DNA from: Clostridium sp.
GTDB lineage: Bacteria; Bacillota; Clostridia; Clostridiales; Clostridiaceae
Direction of reading: 5' to 3'
DNA length: 64,000 bases
Assembly: GCF_026168755.1 (NCBI RefSeq)
Contig: NZ_JAPFDR010000007.1
Span: 1-64,000 of the forward strand
The notes beneath the pieces were generated by a model, which was given only the letters and a program-made list of their open reading frames with translations, made no database searches and was not told the origin of the DNA. The position numbers were made by a program, and so were the translations under genes. Below are positions 15,821 to 24,943 of the stretch, in pieces (position 1 is the stretch's first letter; each line of letters starts with the position of its first letter).

Positions 15821-16831
15821 ATGAGGAATAACAAAAAATTTAATTATTTATTTTTTGGACTAGGAATTATACTAATTGGAGCAGTACTTTTTAAAGCTTT
15901 TGAATTGTACGATGGTATAAGAACTAAGAAAATATTGCAAGAAGCTTATCTTTCTTATAAAGATCAAGGAGATAAGTTTCTTGCAGATAATAATATAGAA
16001 AGTGCGTTAATAGCTTATAATAATGCACTGGATAATACTAATGGTGATGATATTAAGAAGAGTGCAGTATATGAGGAAATTCTCAATTATTATATTAGTG
16101 ATAAAAATGTAATAATGGTAGATAAGATCATTAATGAGGTAAAGCAAAATATTGAAAAAACTACAGACTCACTTCAATCTATTATTGATGATGAAGAATC
16201 TAAACAGTGGTTTCCTATTAAAGTTAGTAGTTTTTCAGTAAATTTATCTGAAGATAGAGAAGTTTCTTATAAGTATGATGAACAGGGAAGGATAATTGAA
16301 AGTTCAGTTCCTTTATTTAGGACAAATGAAATGGATGGTATGGCAGGTCCTTTATTGTATCATTTTGAATATTTAGATGATGGAATTATTATTCAAAAAG
16401 AATTTAATGAGACTAGAGATGAATATGATAGTTGGTATTATAAGTTTAAATTAGATGAAAATAATATTGTTGTTTGGTATGAAAAATGGAATTACTACAC
16501 AGGTGAAATGATTGATTCAGAAACATTATATCCAGAAAAAGTTATAAATAATAATGGAAGTAAGTATGTTCTTGATGATAATTGGAGATTAGAAGAAGTA
16601 ATAAATACTAAAATTCCACAACTAACTCCTATTCCTAATTATATATATACATATGAGAATGATTATGATGAGTTTGGCAATATTATTAGAATAGATAAGT
16701 TTAAATATGTGGATGAAAATCCAATTTGGGAAAAATATGATGAATATACATATGTTTATTGTCATGCTGAAGACTTGAATGGAGATCTTAGTTCTTTTCC
16801 AACTTCTTCAAGAGTTGTATATTCAAGATAG
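15821..16831 (+). CDS. Membrane-anchored protein with TPR-like N-terminal region
   Basis: The 336-residue protein starts with an uncleaved signal anchor (YLFFGLGIILIGAVLFKAF). A helical region with a TPR-like segment follows (GDKFLADNNIESALIAYNNAL). The C-terminal half is rich in Tyr, Trp and Asp with short elements such as YKYDEQGRIIES and YDEFGNIIRID, which recall YD/RHS-type repeats. AAGGAG precedes ATG 15821. The anchor-plus-TPR plan is shared with the protein at 18918. No enzyme motif is recognised; a cell-envelope role is likely but unproven. Confidence 0.65.
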   Translation: MRNNKKFNYLFFGLGIILIGAVLFKAFELYDGIRTKKILQEAYLSYKDQGDKFLADNNIESALIAYNNALDNTNGDDIKKSAVYEEILNYYISDKNVIMVDKIINEVKQNIEKTTDSLQSIIDDEESKQWFPIKVSSFSVNLSEDREVSYKYDEQGRIIESSVPLFRTNEMDGMAGPLLYHFEYLDDGIIIQKEFNETRDEYDSWYYKFKLDENNIVVWYEKWNYYTGEMIDSETLYPEKVINNNGSKYVLDDNWRLEEVINTKIPQLTPIPNYIYTYENDYDEFGNIIRIDKFKYVDENPIWEKYDEYTYVYCHAEDLNGDLSSFPTSSRVVYSR

Positions 16832-17223
16832 TAAATCTTACAACTATGATAAAAAACAAATTACTTAAAGTTATTTAAAAGTAAGGTTATAATTTAATAT
16901 TGAATAGGTAATTTAATAAACTTTTATACTAAATGGCGGATTAGATATAAATTATCTCATTAGATAAAGATAATTGCGAATAACGTACGTTTAAGGGTAG
17001 TATCGGATTTGAATGTTTCGTTAAGATTTGGTTATAATAGGAATATAAAGAAAAGACTAGTGCTGGTAACACTAGTCTTCCAGTTGCAACATTTTTTTGT
17101 AGTTCGGGGTTGTGATGAATTAAATATTAAGAAAAATATTTATATGAATAGGCGTTTACTCTTGCAGGGGTTGAACGCTTTTTTCATATCCAGAAACTTC
17201 TATGTGGTCTTATATCAATATCT
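16832..17223. other. Non-coding stretch with several stem-loops
   Basis: No plausible gene is seen. AATTATCT...AGATAATT near 16937-16962 and AACGTACGTT near 16979-16990 are palindromic. A promoter plus hairpin unit at 17009-17098 is listed separately. An ATATGAA...TTCATAT inverted repeat with an inner GCGTT/AACGC stem and T-run lies near 17140-17190. Confidence 0.4.
17009..17098 (+). ncRNA. Candidate small RNA: promoter, 10-bp hairpin and T-run
   Basis: TTGAAT (17009-17014) and TATAAT (17033-17038) are 18 bases apart. A perfect 10-base hairpin, AAGACTAGTG/CACTAGTCTT, occupies 17053-17079, and seven Ts lie at 17092-17098 after GTTGCAAC. The transcript would be only about 55 bases long. The spacing from hairpin to T-run is longer than in a standard terminator. 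An alternative pairing (CTGG/CCAG) overlaps the main stem. Confidence 0.35.
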
Positions 17224-17505
17224 TGGATACAAAAAGTCAAACTTTTTTATGTTGCACTTCTGGCTAATAATTCACATTGATCTGGAGTCATGTAATTAAT
17301 AGAAGAGTGTAGCCTTTTTCTGTTATACCAACCTTCAATATATTTAAATATAGCTATATTTGCTTTTTGAATGTAAATCAAGAACTGAAGCTAGATAACA
17401 CCGACCATTCTTTATATTCTTGCTCGTATCTTCTGCCCTTTCCCATAATGGACACATCCTTTCTTAACTAAATAATATTTTACTTAGTTCGACTAAATGT
17501 GTCCA
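17224..17505 (-). mobile_element. Miniature IS3-family remnant with both terminal inverted repeats
   Basis: The ends TGGATACAAAAAGTCAAACT (17224) and TGGACACATTTAGTCGAACT (complement of 17486-17505) match at most positions, so both terminal repeats remain. Inside, on the minus strand, are three pieces of an IS3 transposase in order: an orfA start (MGKGRRYEQEYKEW), a short orfB core piece (CYLASVLDLHSK), and the orfB C-terminus (YIEGWYNRKRLHSSINYMTP). About 1 kb of the original element has been lost by deletion. It cannot make its own transposase but could in principle be moved by a full-length relative. Confidence 0.75.
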
Positions 17506-17535
17506 CTGCTTTATACTAACACCACTTTACATATT

Positions 17536-17634
17536 TATAATGAAAGCTTAGCAGATGAAATTGCTAAGAGAATTGTTGATAAATATGTAGATGCAATAGG
17601 TGAACTTGTAGATAATTTAGAAAAGTTATTGTAA
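17536..17634 (+). pseudogene. C-terminal fragment of an unidentified gene
   Basis: An open stretch ending at TAA 17632 encodes YNESLADEIAKRIVDKYVDA and then IGELVDNLEKLL, an amphipathic helix with coding-like composition. No start codon or ribosome site precedes it. It begins about 30 bases after the IS3 remnant, so the rest of the gene was probably lost with that insertion or deletion. I cannot name the family. Confidence 0.4.
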
Positions 17635-17730
17635 TAATATTTAATTAAATATTAAGAAGATAAAAGTTGTTTTATAAATTGATAAGTTTAATTTTTATTA
17701 TGTAATGTGAATTTTAAATAGTATAGTGTA

Positions 17731-17774
17731 TCTGTTATATAAAAATGTTGGTAACAACATTTTTATATAACAGA
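17731..17774. repeat. Perfect 20-bp inverted repeat with GTAA loop
   Basis: Arms 17731-17750 (TCTGTTATATAAAAATGTTG) and 17755-17774 are exact reverse complements. The hairpin could be a terminator, but no long T-run follows. It lies between the gene fragment at 17536 and the IS1595-like gene. Confidence 0.65.
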
Positions 17775-17869
17775 ATGCCTATAGAGGGAAATAGGTATGT
17801 TAATAGATAAAACTTAATAAGGATTAAGGTTGAAAAAATGTGTTAATACTCATAACGAGGTGATGAATT

Positions 17870-18814
17870 ATGAGTAAAACCATTAATAATAAAGAATATA
17901 GATTAAAGTTATTTAAAGAAAAAATATATAAATCAACATTAAAAATAGAAAATAATATTAACTATAAAAAACAAAATAAATATATAAAATGTCCTCATTG
18001 CAAAAGTGAAGAGGTAATAAAATATGGATCATATAATGGTATACAAAGATATAAATGCAAAAACAGCAAATGTGAAAAAACATTTACTAAACAAACTGAA
18101 AGTCCTTTTAGATATTCAAAAAAGTTTAAAGAGAATTATCAGAAGTATAAGGAATTATATGAAAAGGGATTAACAATTAGACAATGTGCAGAGATTCTGA
18201 ATATAACAATAGTAACATCATTTTTCTGGAGGCATAGATTTTTATATAATTTGAAGCAAGTAAATTATGTAGAGAAGCTATGTGATTATGCTGAATTAAC
18301 AAGAGTAGTTTTACTTGAGAATTTTAAGGGTGATAGATATAGTAAAAGCAAGGAGAAAGATAAAATTTCAATAGTAAATGCGATGAATAGATCTATTGAT
18401 ATTATATCTATAATTGCGGCTAGAAATCATTTAGGCTTTAGAGAGCTAAAGGAAAATATAGAGCCAAGAATTGATAAGAAAGCTATTGCTGTAGCTTTTT
18501 TAGATGGAAGACTTCAAGCTTTTTCTGATAAGCATAATAAAATAAATAAAATTAGAATTAGAAGAGTTGAGATCACTCCGATTGATGCAAGTTACTCTAT
18601 TAATATAAAAGGGTGGTTGAAAAAATTCAGAGGGGTTGCAACTAAATATATGGATCATTATTTAAGTTGGAGGTCTTATGAGTATAAGAATAACTTTCAA
18701 TATGAGAAAGGCTTAAATAAAGAAGAAAAAAATAAATTACAAATAGATTTGAAAATAAAAATAACTACATATATATCATGGAATAATATTAAGGCAAAAA
18801 AGTTAGCTATATAA
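17870..18814 (+). CDS. IS1595-like transposase-derived protein with altered catalytic residues
   Basis: The 314-residue frame is intact with a GAGGTGAT site. It has the IS1595 plan: zinc ribbon (CPHCKSEEVIKYG...KCKNSKC), helix-turn-helix region (GLTIRQCAEILNI...WRHRFL), then the transposase core ending FRGVATKYMDHYLSWRSYE. The usual first catalytic motif (DET before FKG) reads ELTRVVLLENFKG. The HIQNVNAYHS-type third motif reads EITPIDASYSIN. Only the middle Asp (FLDGRL) seems kept. No terminal repeats were identified around it. An intact frame without catalytic residues suggests a dead copy kept open by chance or a domesticated DNA-binding protein. Confidence 0.7.
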   Translation: MSKTINNKEYRLKLFKEKIYKSTLKIENNINYKKQNKYIKCPHCKSEEVIKYGSYNGIQRYKCKNSKCEKTFTKQTESPFRYSKKFKENYQKYKELYEKGLTIRQCAEILNITIVTSFFWRHRFLYNLKQVNYVEKLCDYAELTRVVLLENFKGDRYSKSKEKDKISIVNAMNRSIDIISIIAARNHLGFRELKENIEPRIDKKAIAVAFLDGRLQAFSDKHNKINKIRIRRVEITPIDASYSINIKGWLKKFRGVATKYMDHYLSWRSYEYKNNFQYEKGLNKEEKNKLQIDLKIKITTYISWNNIKAKKLAI

Positions 18815-18917
18815 AAAATTGCTCCTAAGTTTATATTTTAAAAGGAAGTAAGACATAGTAAAATATTAATGTAAAAAATAGAAGAAAATAGAAGGAAATA
18901 ATAATATGGAGGGGAAA

Positions 18918-19874
18918 ATGAATAAGAAAAAAACAATAATAGGGGCAACAATAATTATAATTTTAGCTTTAATTACTATACTTGGAATATATACATTTAA
19001 TGTAGTTAATGCAAAAAAAATAAGTAATTCAATAAAGCTTGGTATTAAAAACTTAACAGAAGAAAATTATGAAGATGCAAAAGTAGAATTTTCAAAAATT
19101 TTATCTATAGATAAAGAAAATGAAGATGCAAAAGAGCTACTAACATTAATGGAAAAATATATAGAGTTAAATGATTTATATGAAAGTAAGGAGTACTATT
19201 TAGCTTCAGAATTAATTACTAAACTTAAGGAAAATAAACAGGTGGAATTATTGGAAGAAAAAATAAATGCTATATCAGCTAAAGTTGAAGAAAAGATAAG
19301 GATAATGTCTGAAATAGATAATATTGAAAGTAAAATAAATCCACTAATAGAAGAAAAGAAATATGATGAAGCTATTAAATTAGTTGATAAATATCTAAAT
19401 GAAGATTTAAAAGAGGAGTATTTAAGCAATCTAAACAATTTAAAAAGTAGTATTAGTAAATCTAAACTTGATTATGGAGAAGAGCAAAGAATAGCAGAAG
19501 AACAAAGAATAGCAGAAGAACAAAGATTGGAAGAAGAAAGAAAAGCTGAAGAACAAAGAAGATTAGAAGAGCAGCAAAGGGCTGAAGCTGAAAGTCAAAA
19601 TCAAACAAGTACTGATACATATCAAATGATTTCAAAGGATAGGGTTAAGGAAATTCTTGATGGAAAGACAGCGGATATGGGAATTACCTTTGAAAATTAT
19701 GATAGGCCTATTGTATTTGAAAAAAATGGAGTAGTGTATTGGGCTTATAAGCAAATATGGCAAGGCGAATCAGGAACTTTTCTTATAATAGATATGTTTA
19801 CAGGTAAAGTTATAGTTTCAGAAAAGTTAGATTTTGATCATGGAGAGGCAGATTTTTATTATCCAGGTTATTAA
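18918..19874 (+). CDS. Membrane-anchored protein with TPR-like and coiled-coil regions
   Basis: The 318-residue protein starts with a signal anchor (TIIGATIIIILALITILGIY). TPR-like helices follow (EENYEDAKVEFSKILSIDKEN and KKYDEAIKLVDKYL), then a Glu/Gln/Arg coiled coil with repeated EEQRIA units near residues 185-225. A C-terminal domain of about 80 residues (GVVYWAYKQIWQGESGTFLI, TGKVIVSEKL) follows. ATG 18918 is preferred because GGAGGGG lies at 18908-18914; the in-frame ATG 18906 overlaps that site. The build resembles the protein at 15821. The role is unknown. Confidence 0.65.
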   Translation: MNKKKTIIGATIIIILALITILGIYTFNVVNAKKISNSIKLGIKNLTEENYEDAKVEFSKILSIDKENEDAKELLTLMEKYIELNDLYESKEYYLASELITKLKENKQVELLEEKINAISAKVEEKIRIMSEIDNIESKINPLIEEKKYDEAIKLVDKYLNEDLKEEYLSNLNNLKSSISKSKLDYGEEQRIAEEQRIAEEQRLEEERKAEEQRRLEEQQRAEAESQNQTSTDTYQMISKDRVKEILDGKTADMGITFENYDRPIVFEKNGVVYWAYKQIWQGESGTFLIIDMFTGKVIVSEKLDFDHGEADFYYPGY

Positions 19875-19931
19875 ACTATATTTACAACTTATTTAAGTAA
19901 ATGTAATGAGTATCCTTACTTAGGGGAATTC

Positions 19932-19960
19932 TTGTATTATTAAAGAAAAAAGTATATAAT
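19932..19960 (+). promoter_or_regulatory. Sigma-A-type promoter upstream of prfC
   Basis: TTGTAT (19932-19937) and TATAAT (19955-19960) are separated by 17 bases. The predicted leader of about 125 bases contains an ACTGAG/CTCAGT stem (19971-19976 with 20009-20014). Confidence 0.7.
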
Positions 19961-20090
19961 AATTAAGTTAACTGAGACTCCAAATTTTAATTTCGTTAGA
20001 GGAACTTACTCAGTGACTAAAAGCAGTGGAATTTCAATAATAAAAGAAATAAATTTAATTTATTATAAATAATTTTAGGAGGACATAACA

Positions 20091-21686
20091 TTGGCTGATT
20101 ACATAAATGAGATAAAAAAGAGAAGAACATTTGCAATTATTTCTCACCCTGATGCTGGTAAAACAACATTAACAGAAAAGTTCCTATTATACGGAGGAGC
20201 AATAAGACTTGCAGGTTCAGTAAAAGCAAGAAAAGCATCAACACATGCTGTTTCAGACTGGATGGAAATAGAAAAGCAAAGAGGTATTTCTGTTACTTCA
20301 TCTGTTATGCAATTTAACTATGCAGGACACTGCATAAACATTCTAGATACTCCAGGACACCAAGACTTCTCAGAAGATACATATAGAACACTTATGGCTG
20401 CTGACTCTGCTGTAATGGTAGTTGACGCTGCTAAAGGTGTGGAAGATCAAACAAGAAAGCTATTCCATGTTTGTTCATTAAGAGAAATGCCAATCTTCAC
20501 ATTCATCAATAAGATGGATAGAGAAGCTCAAGATCCATTTGGATTATTAGAAGATATTGAAGCAGAACTTGGAATCAAAACATATCCAATGAATTGGCCA
20601 ATAGGTTCTGGTAAAGACTTCAAAGGTGTTTACGATAGACAAAATCAAAGAATCATAGCATTTAACGGTGGAAATCACGGTTCTACAGAGGTTGAAGCTA
20701 TTGAAGGTTCAGTTGATGATGAAAAGTTCAGAGAAATATTAGGTGAAGCATTACATGAGAAGTTAATGGAAGATATTGAACTTCTTGATATTGCTGGTGA
20801 TGAACTTGATATGGAAAAGGTTAGATTAGGAGAATTAACTCCAGTATTCTTTGGATCAGCCTTAACAAACTTTGGTGTTGAGCCATTCCTAGAACATTTC
20901 TTACAAATGACTACATCACCACTTGCTAGAAATTCAAATATTGGAGAAATTGATCCATTTGATGATAAATTCTCTGCATTTGTATTTAAGATTCAAGCAA
21001 ACATGAACAAAGCACATAGAGACAGAATTGCTTTCATGAGAATTTGTTCAGGTAAGTTTACTAAAGGTGAAGAAGTATTCCACATGCAAGGTGGAAAGAA
21101 ACTTAAGCTAGCTCAACCTCAACAATTCATGGCTGAAAACAGAGAAATTGTTGAAGAAGCATATGCAGGAGATATTATTGGGGTATTCGATCCAGGTATA
21201 TTCTCAATAGGAGATACTTTATGTTCACCATCTAAAAAGTTTAGATTTGAGGGAATTCCAACATTTGCTCCTGAACATTTTGCAAGAGTTAGACCAGTTG
21301 ACACTATGAAGAGAAAACAATTCGTTAAAGGTGTTACTCAAATAGCTCAAGAAGGTGCTATCCAAGTATTCAAAGAAAACCATGTTGGTATGGAAGAAAT
21401 AATTGTAGGTGTTGTAGGGGTACTTCAATTTGAAGTTCTTGAATACAGACTTAAGAATGAATACAATGTTGATATCAAGATGGATAGACTTGCATTTAGA
21501 TATGTAAGATGGATTGAAAGCTATGATGGAGATATTGAAAGATTAAACTTAACATCTGATGCTAAGAAAGTTAAAGACTTTAAAGATAGAGACTTAATAA
21601 TATTCCAAAATGACTGGGGAATTAACTGGGCACTTGACCATAACAAAGGGTTAGTTCTTTCTGGTGTAGGTAAAGACGAAGAGTAA
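20091..21686 (+). CDS. prfC: Peptide chain release factor 3
   Basis: This translational GTPase recycles RF1 and RF2 from the ribosome after peptide release. The G domain is complete: G1 SHPDAGKTTLTEK near residues 18-30, the switch region EKQRGISVTSSVM, G3 DTPGHQDFSEDTYR and G4 NKMDREAQD. The 531-residue length and C-terminal FKDRDLIIFQNDWG are characteristic of RF3 and separate it from EF-G. TTG 20091 is the start, with AGGAGG about eight bases upstream. The gene is transcribed alone from the promoter at 19932. Strongly conserved housekeeping gene. Confidence 0.96.
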   Translation: MADYINEIKKRRTFAIISHPDAGKTTLTEKFLLYGGAIRLAGSVKARKASTHAVSDWMEIEKQRGISVTSSVMQFNYAGHCINILDTPGHQDFSEDTYRTLMAADSAVMVVDAAKGVEDQTRKLFHVCSLREMPIFTFINKMDREAQDPFGLLEDIEAELGIKTYPMNWPIGSGKDFKGVYDRQNQRIIAFNGGNHGSTEVEAIEGSVDDEKFREILGEALHEKLMEDIELLDIAGDELDMEKVRLGELTPVFFGSALTNFGVEPFLEHFLQMTTSPLARNSNIGEIDPFDDKFSAFVFKIQANMNKAHRDRIAFMRICSGKFTKGEEVFHMQGGKKLKLAQPQQFMAENREIVEEAYAGDIIGVFDPGIFSIGDTLCSPSKKFRFEGIPTFAPEHFARVRPVDTMKRKQFVKGVTQIAQEGAIQVFKENHVGMEEIIVGVVGVLQFEVLEYRLKNEYNVDIKMDRLAFRYVRWIESYDGDIERLNLTSDAKKVKDFKDRDLIIFQNDWGINWALDHNKGLVLSGVGKDEE

Positions 21687-22025
21687 TTAACTAAAATAAT
21701 AGTTAATTAATGAAATAACATAAGAAAATTAAGACTTAATTATATAAATTAAAATAAAATGCATGTAGTAAAATTAAAGTTAATGTAATCTATTTATATA
21801 GTATTGTTGAAATAATAAAATTAATAGCTATAGATAGGATATATTAAATTTATTACTACATGCTTTTTTATATTATGAAATAATTTATTTTTACTTAAAT
21901 AAACAAATAAAAACATAATTATATTACAAAGTAATATAATATAATACAAAATAAGTAAAAACATGGTATAATAACTGTTGGAAAAAATTAATTTAATTGT
22001 ATTATATATGTTTGGGAGGTTATTA
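21687..22025. other. Intergenic region with large-loop hairpin and extended -10 promoter
   Basis: GCATGTAGTAAAATTAA (21761) pairs with TTAAATTTATTACTACATGC (21844-21863) across a 65-base loop, and Ts follow. It is a possible terminator for prfC. An extended -10 (TGGTATAAT, 21963-21971) without a good -35 probably serves the sensor kinase gene. No gene is seen. Confidence 0.45.
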
Positions 22026-23990
22026 ATGTATAAACAAATCTTAGAAGAAGATATAATAAAAAAACAAACCAGGAAAATATTAAAATATATTTTTGCCATT
22101 GGGGTAGTGGTAATGAGTATTTTTATAGTAAGGATATTTTTAGTTTATAACGATAAAGACTATATAGATTCTTCTGTAATATTTGTTAGACAAGTAAATG
22201 GGTTAATATCTGTGACTGCAATAGCTAGTTGTTTAATATTATACAAAAAAACAAAAGATTCTATAGTATTTACATTACTATTAGTGTATGTTGGACTTTC
22301 AATAGCATCTATTACAGGACAACTTGACTATTACACATTTTTAGATAATGAATTTAGAGTTAGTAATTATTTAAGTATAACAACATCTTTTTTAAGAGCA
22401 ATTATACTTTTTATTGCTATTAGACCAAATTCAAAATTACATAAGTTAATAAATAGATATAAGGTACAAGCATTTATATTTGTGGTTATTTATTCCATTA
22501 TTAGTTGGGAAATAGAAAAGAGAAAATTTATAGGCGAGATTTTTAGTAATGAAGTAATATTCGTTTCATATAATCTACTTATATCTACTGTATATGCAAT
22601 AGTAGCATTAAAATTGTTATTAATTGGAATAAAACAAACAAAAATTTTATTAGTTACCTTTAGTATAAGCTTATTTTTAATTGCTATTAAGGTTTTTTAT
22701 ATTATATATGGAGTGACATATGATTCAATGAATATGAAGTTAACATCATCTTTATTAACATATCTATCATTTATTATAGTTATTATTGGCTCTATAATAG
22801 AGTTATATTTACTGTATAAAGAAGCTGACTATTTAAATAAGGAGTTAAGAAAGTTTTATAATTTAGCTAATAATAATAAACACTCATATATATTTATTTG
22901 TGATAAAAATTATAATGTATCATTTATGAATGAAAAAATAAGAGAAGATTATGGTTATAAAATGGATAATGAGGAATTTAAAAAGGAGTTATTAAAAATT
23001 AAATTGCCAGAAGAAATTAAAGATATAATTAGTAAAGAAATTGCTGATAAATCAAATTGGAGAGGGATACTAAAAACTTTAAAGAAAGACTCAATTGTAG
23101 ATTGTTCTATTCAGTTATTAAAATCTGAAGAAGAAGAAAGTCAAATATTAGTTAGCTATATTGATATGTCAGAAACTATTAAATTACAGTCAGAAATAGA
23201 AGCTCATAAGATTAATGATGTAAAAAGATCAGAATTTATATCAACACTTTCTCATGAATTAAAAACACCATTAAATATTTTTTATTCAATAATACAGTTA
23301 TTAGATAAAACTGAAGCCATTGGAATAAAAGAATTTAAAGAAGCTTATGATAAGTATAGCGCTTCGTTAAAATTAAATAGCAAGAGAATGTTAAGGCTTA
23401 TAAATAATATAGTAGATTCAACTAGAATTGATACAGGAGACCTTAAAGCAGAGTTTGGAAATTATGAAGTGGTATCAATTGTTGAAGATATAGTAATGTC
23501 GATAGTACCATTTGCTCAATCAAAAAATATAAGTGTAGAGTTTGATACAAATATTGAGGAACATTTTATAAAGTGTGATCCTGTTATGATTGAAAAAATA
23601 GTATTAAATTTAGTGTCAAATTCAATTAAATATACTGAAGGTGAAGGAAGTATTAAAGTAGAGTTAATGCTAAAGGATGATATACTAGAAATGGATTTTA
23701 AAGATACAGGTATAGGAATTCCACAGAAGTTAAAAGATAAAATATTTCATAGATTTTCAAGAGTTGATAGTTCATTAAAGAGAGCAAATGAAGGAAGCGG
23801 AATTGGTTTAAATATAGTTAAGTCTATGATAGAGGTTCATAATGGAAGCATATCAGTAGATAGCGTATTAAATGAGGGTAGTACTTTTAAGGTTAAACTA
23901 CCAAATGTATTAATAGAAGATTTACCAATGATAATTTATGAATTTAATAAGGCAAATGCAGAGTTAGAATTATCAGATATATATAGTTAA
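22026..23990 (+). CDS. Membrane-bound sensor histidine kinase (orphan)
   Basis: The 654-residue protein has an N-terminal sensor of about eight membrane helices (roughly residues 20-270) and a PAS-like region (YIFICDKNYNVSFMNEKIRE). A HisKA domain carries H-box FISTLSHELKTPLN, and the ATPase domain carries N-box NLVSNSIKYTE, G1 DTGIGIP and G2 GSGIGLNIVKSM. No response regulator gene is adjacent. ATG 22026 follows GGGAGGT. Its position just before the cpsB-like gene and the polysaccharide locus raises the possibility of envelope sensing, but this is context only. Confidence 0.88.
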   Translation: MYKQILEEDIIKKQTRKILKYIFAIGVVVMSIFIVRIFLVYNDKDYIDSSVIFVRQVNGLISVTAIASCLILYKKTKDSIVFTLLLVYVGLSIASITGQLDYYTFLDNEFRVSNYLSITTSFLRAIILFIAIRPNSKLHKLINRYKVQAFIFVVIYSIISWEIEKRKFIGEIFSNEVIFVSYNLLISTVYAIVALKLLLIGIKQTKILLVTFSISLFLIAIKVFYIIYGVTYDSMNMKLTSSLLTYLSFIIVIIGSIIELYLLYKEADYLNKELRKFYNLANNNKHSYIFICDKNYNVSFMNEKIREDYGYKMDNEEFKKELLKIKLPEEIKDIISKEIADKSNWRGILKTLKKDSIVDCSIQLLKSEEEESQILVSYIDMSETIKLQSEIEAHKINDVKRSEFISTLSHELKTPLNIFYSIIQLLDKTEAIGIKEFKEAYDKYSASLKLNSKRMLRLINNIVDSTRIDTGDLKAEFGNYEVVSIVEDIVMSIVPFAQSKNISVEFDTNIEEHFIKCDPVMIEKIVLNLVSNSIKYTEGEGSIKVELMLKDDILEMDFKDTGIGIPQKLKDKIFHRFSRVDSSLKRANEGSGIGLNIVKSMIEVHNGSISVDSVLNEGSTFKVKLPNVLIEDLPMIIYEFNKANAELELSDIYS

Positions 23991-24066
23991 TGAAAAATTG
24001 CCTTTTCCTACATAGGGGTTGTACTATATAATAAGAAATAAATATAAACAGGAAGGGGATAAAGAA

Positions 24067-24819
24067 ATGATTGATATACACTCACATATAGTAGCTGGGA
24101 TAGACGATGGTTCAAGAGATATAGAAATGACAATTAATATGCTAAAAAAAGCAGAAAAGTCAGGAACAACAGATATAATTGCAACACCACATTTTATGCG
24201 AGGAAGATTTGAAGTTGAGTATAATGAAGTACTTAAAAGAGTGGAAGAATTAAAACAAATATCAAGAGAAAATAATATAGATATTAATATATATGCAGGT
24301 CAAGAAGTTTATTATAGCAAAAACATATTAGAATATTATAATGATAAAATGATAGGAACAATTAATAATACAAAATATATGTTAATAGAACTTCCTATAG
24401 TAGAATTTAATATAGATGAAGTAATAAATACAATATATGAGTTACAAATAAGAGGAATTGTTCCAATAATAGCTCACCCAGAAAGATATAAACTATTTAT
24501 TAAAAAGCCTTCAATGATTAATACTCTTATAAAAGAAGGAATGTTATTTCAATTAAATGCAGGAAGCCTAACTGGTTCTTTTGGAAAAGAAGTTAAGAAA
24601 ACTGCAACTAAATATTTAGAAAATAATATATATAGTTTTATTGGATCTGATGCCCACAGAGATAGAGGGAGAGATACTGATATTAAAGAAGCATTAGGTA
24701 TTTTAGAAAGAAATCAAAAAAAAGCATTTATTAATAATGGAAGATTAATGCTTGAAAATGAAGATGTAAATTTTAAGGGAACTATAGTTAAAGAAAAGAA
24801 GTTCTTAGGAATTTTTTAA
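24067..24819 (+). CDS. CpsB/YwqE-type PHP-domain protein-tyrosine phosphatase
   Basis: The 250-residue protein shows PHP metal motifs: MIDIHSHIVAGIDDG at the start, ATPHFMRG, PIIAHPERY and GSDAHRD. This is the manganese-dependent phosphatase that dephosphorylates the BY-kinase controlling capsule synthesis in Gram-positive bacteria. The cognate kinase is encoded at 27719, with the chain-length proteins between. ATG 24067 follows GGAAGGGG. It is separated from the main operon by a divergent sigma-like gene, so it is transcribed independently. Confidence 0.9.
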   Translation: MIDIHSHIVAGIDDGSRDIEMTINMLKKAEKSGTTDIIATPHFMRGRFEVEYNEVLKRVEELKQISRENNIDINIYAGQEVYYSKNILEYYNDKMIGTINNTKYMLIELPIVEFNIDEVINTIYELQIRGIVPIIAHPERYKLFIKKPSMINTLIKEGMLFQLNAGSLTGSFGKEVKKTATKYLENNIYSFIGSDAHRDRGRDTDIKEALGILERNQKKAFINNGRLMLENEDVNFKGTIVKEKKFLGIF

Positions 24820-24890
24820 AACAAATATTTTAAATTTATAAGTTTATAAAATTTCTTAATTAATGAATTATATATTTAAAGTTTTAAAAT

Positions 24891-24937
24891 AAGAATTACT
24901 TAATAGAAGGAAAGTAAACTTTTATTAAGTAATTCTT
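24891..24937. terminator. Bidirectional terminator between phosphatase and sigma-like gene
   Basis: Perfect 15-base arms 24891-24905 (AAGAATTACTTAATA) and 24923-24937 are followed by Ts on the plus strand, serving converging genes. Confidence 0.85.
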
Positions 24938-24943
24938 TTTACT

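Noticed and set aside
17009..17299. Plus-strand 96-residue frame
   Set aside because: It runs through a promoter, a hairpin and the end of the IS3 remnant, and its composition is not protein-like.
21821..22099. Minus-strand 92-residue hydrophobic frame
   Set aside because: It overlaps the start of the sensor kinase and the prfC terminator region, with no ribosome site.
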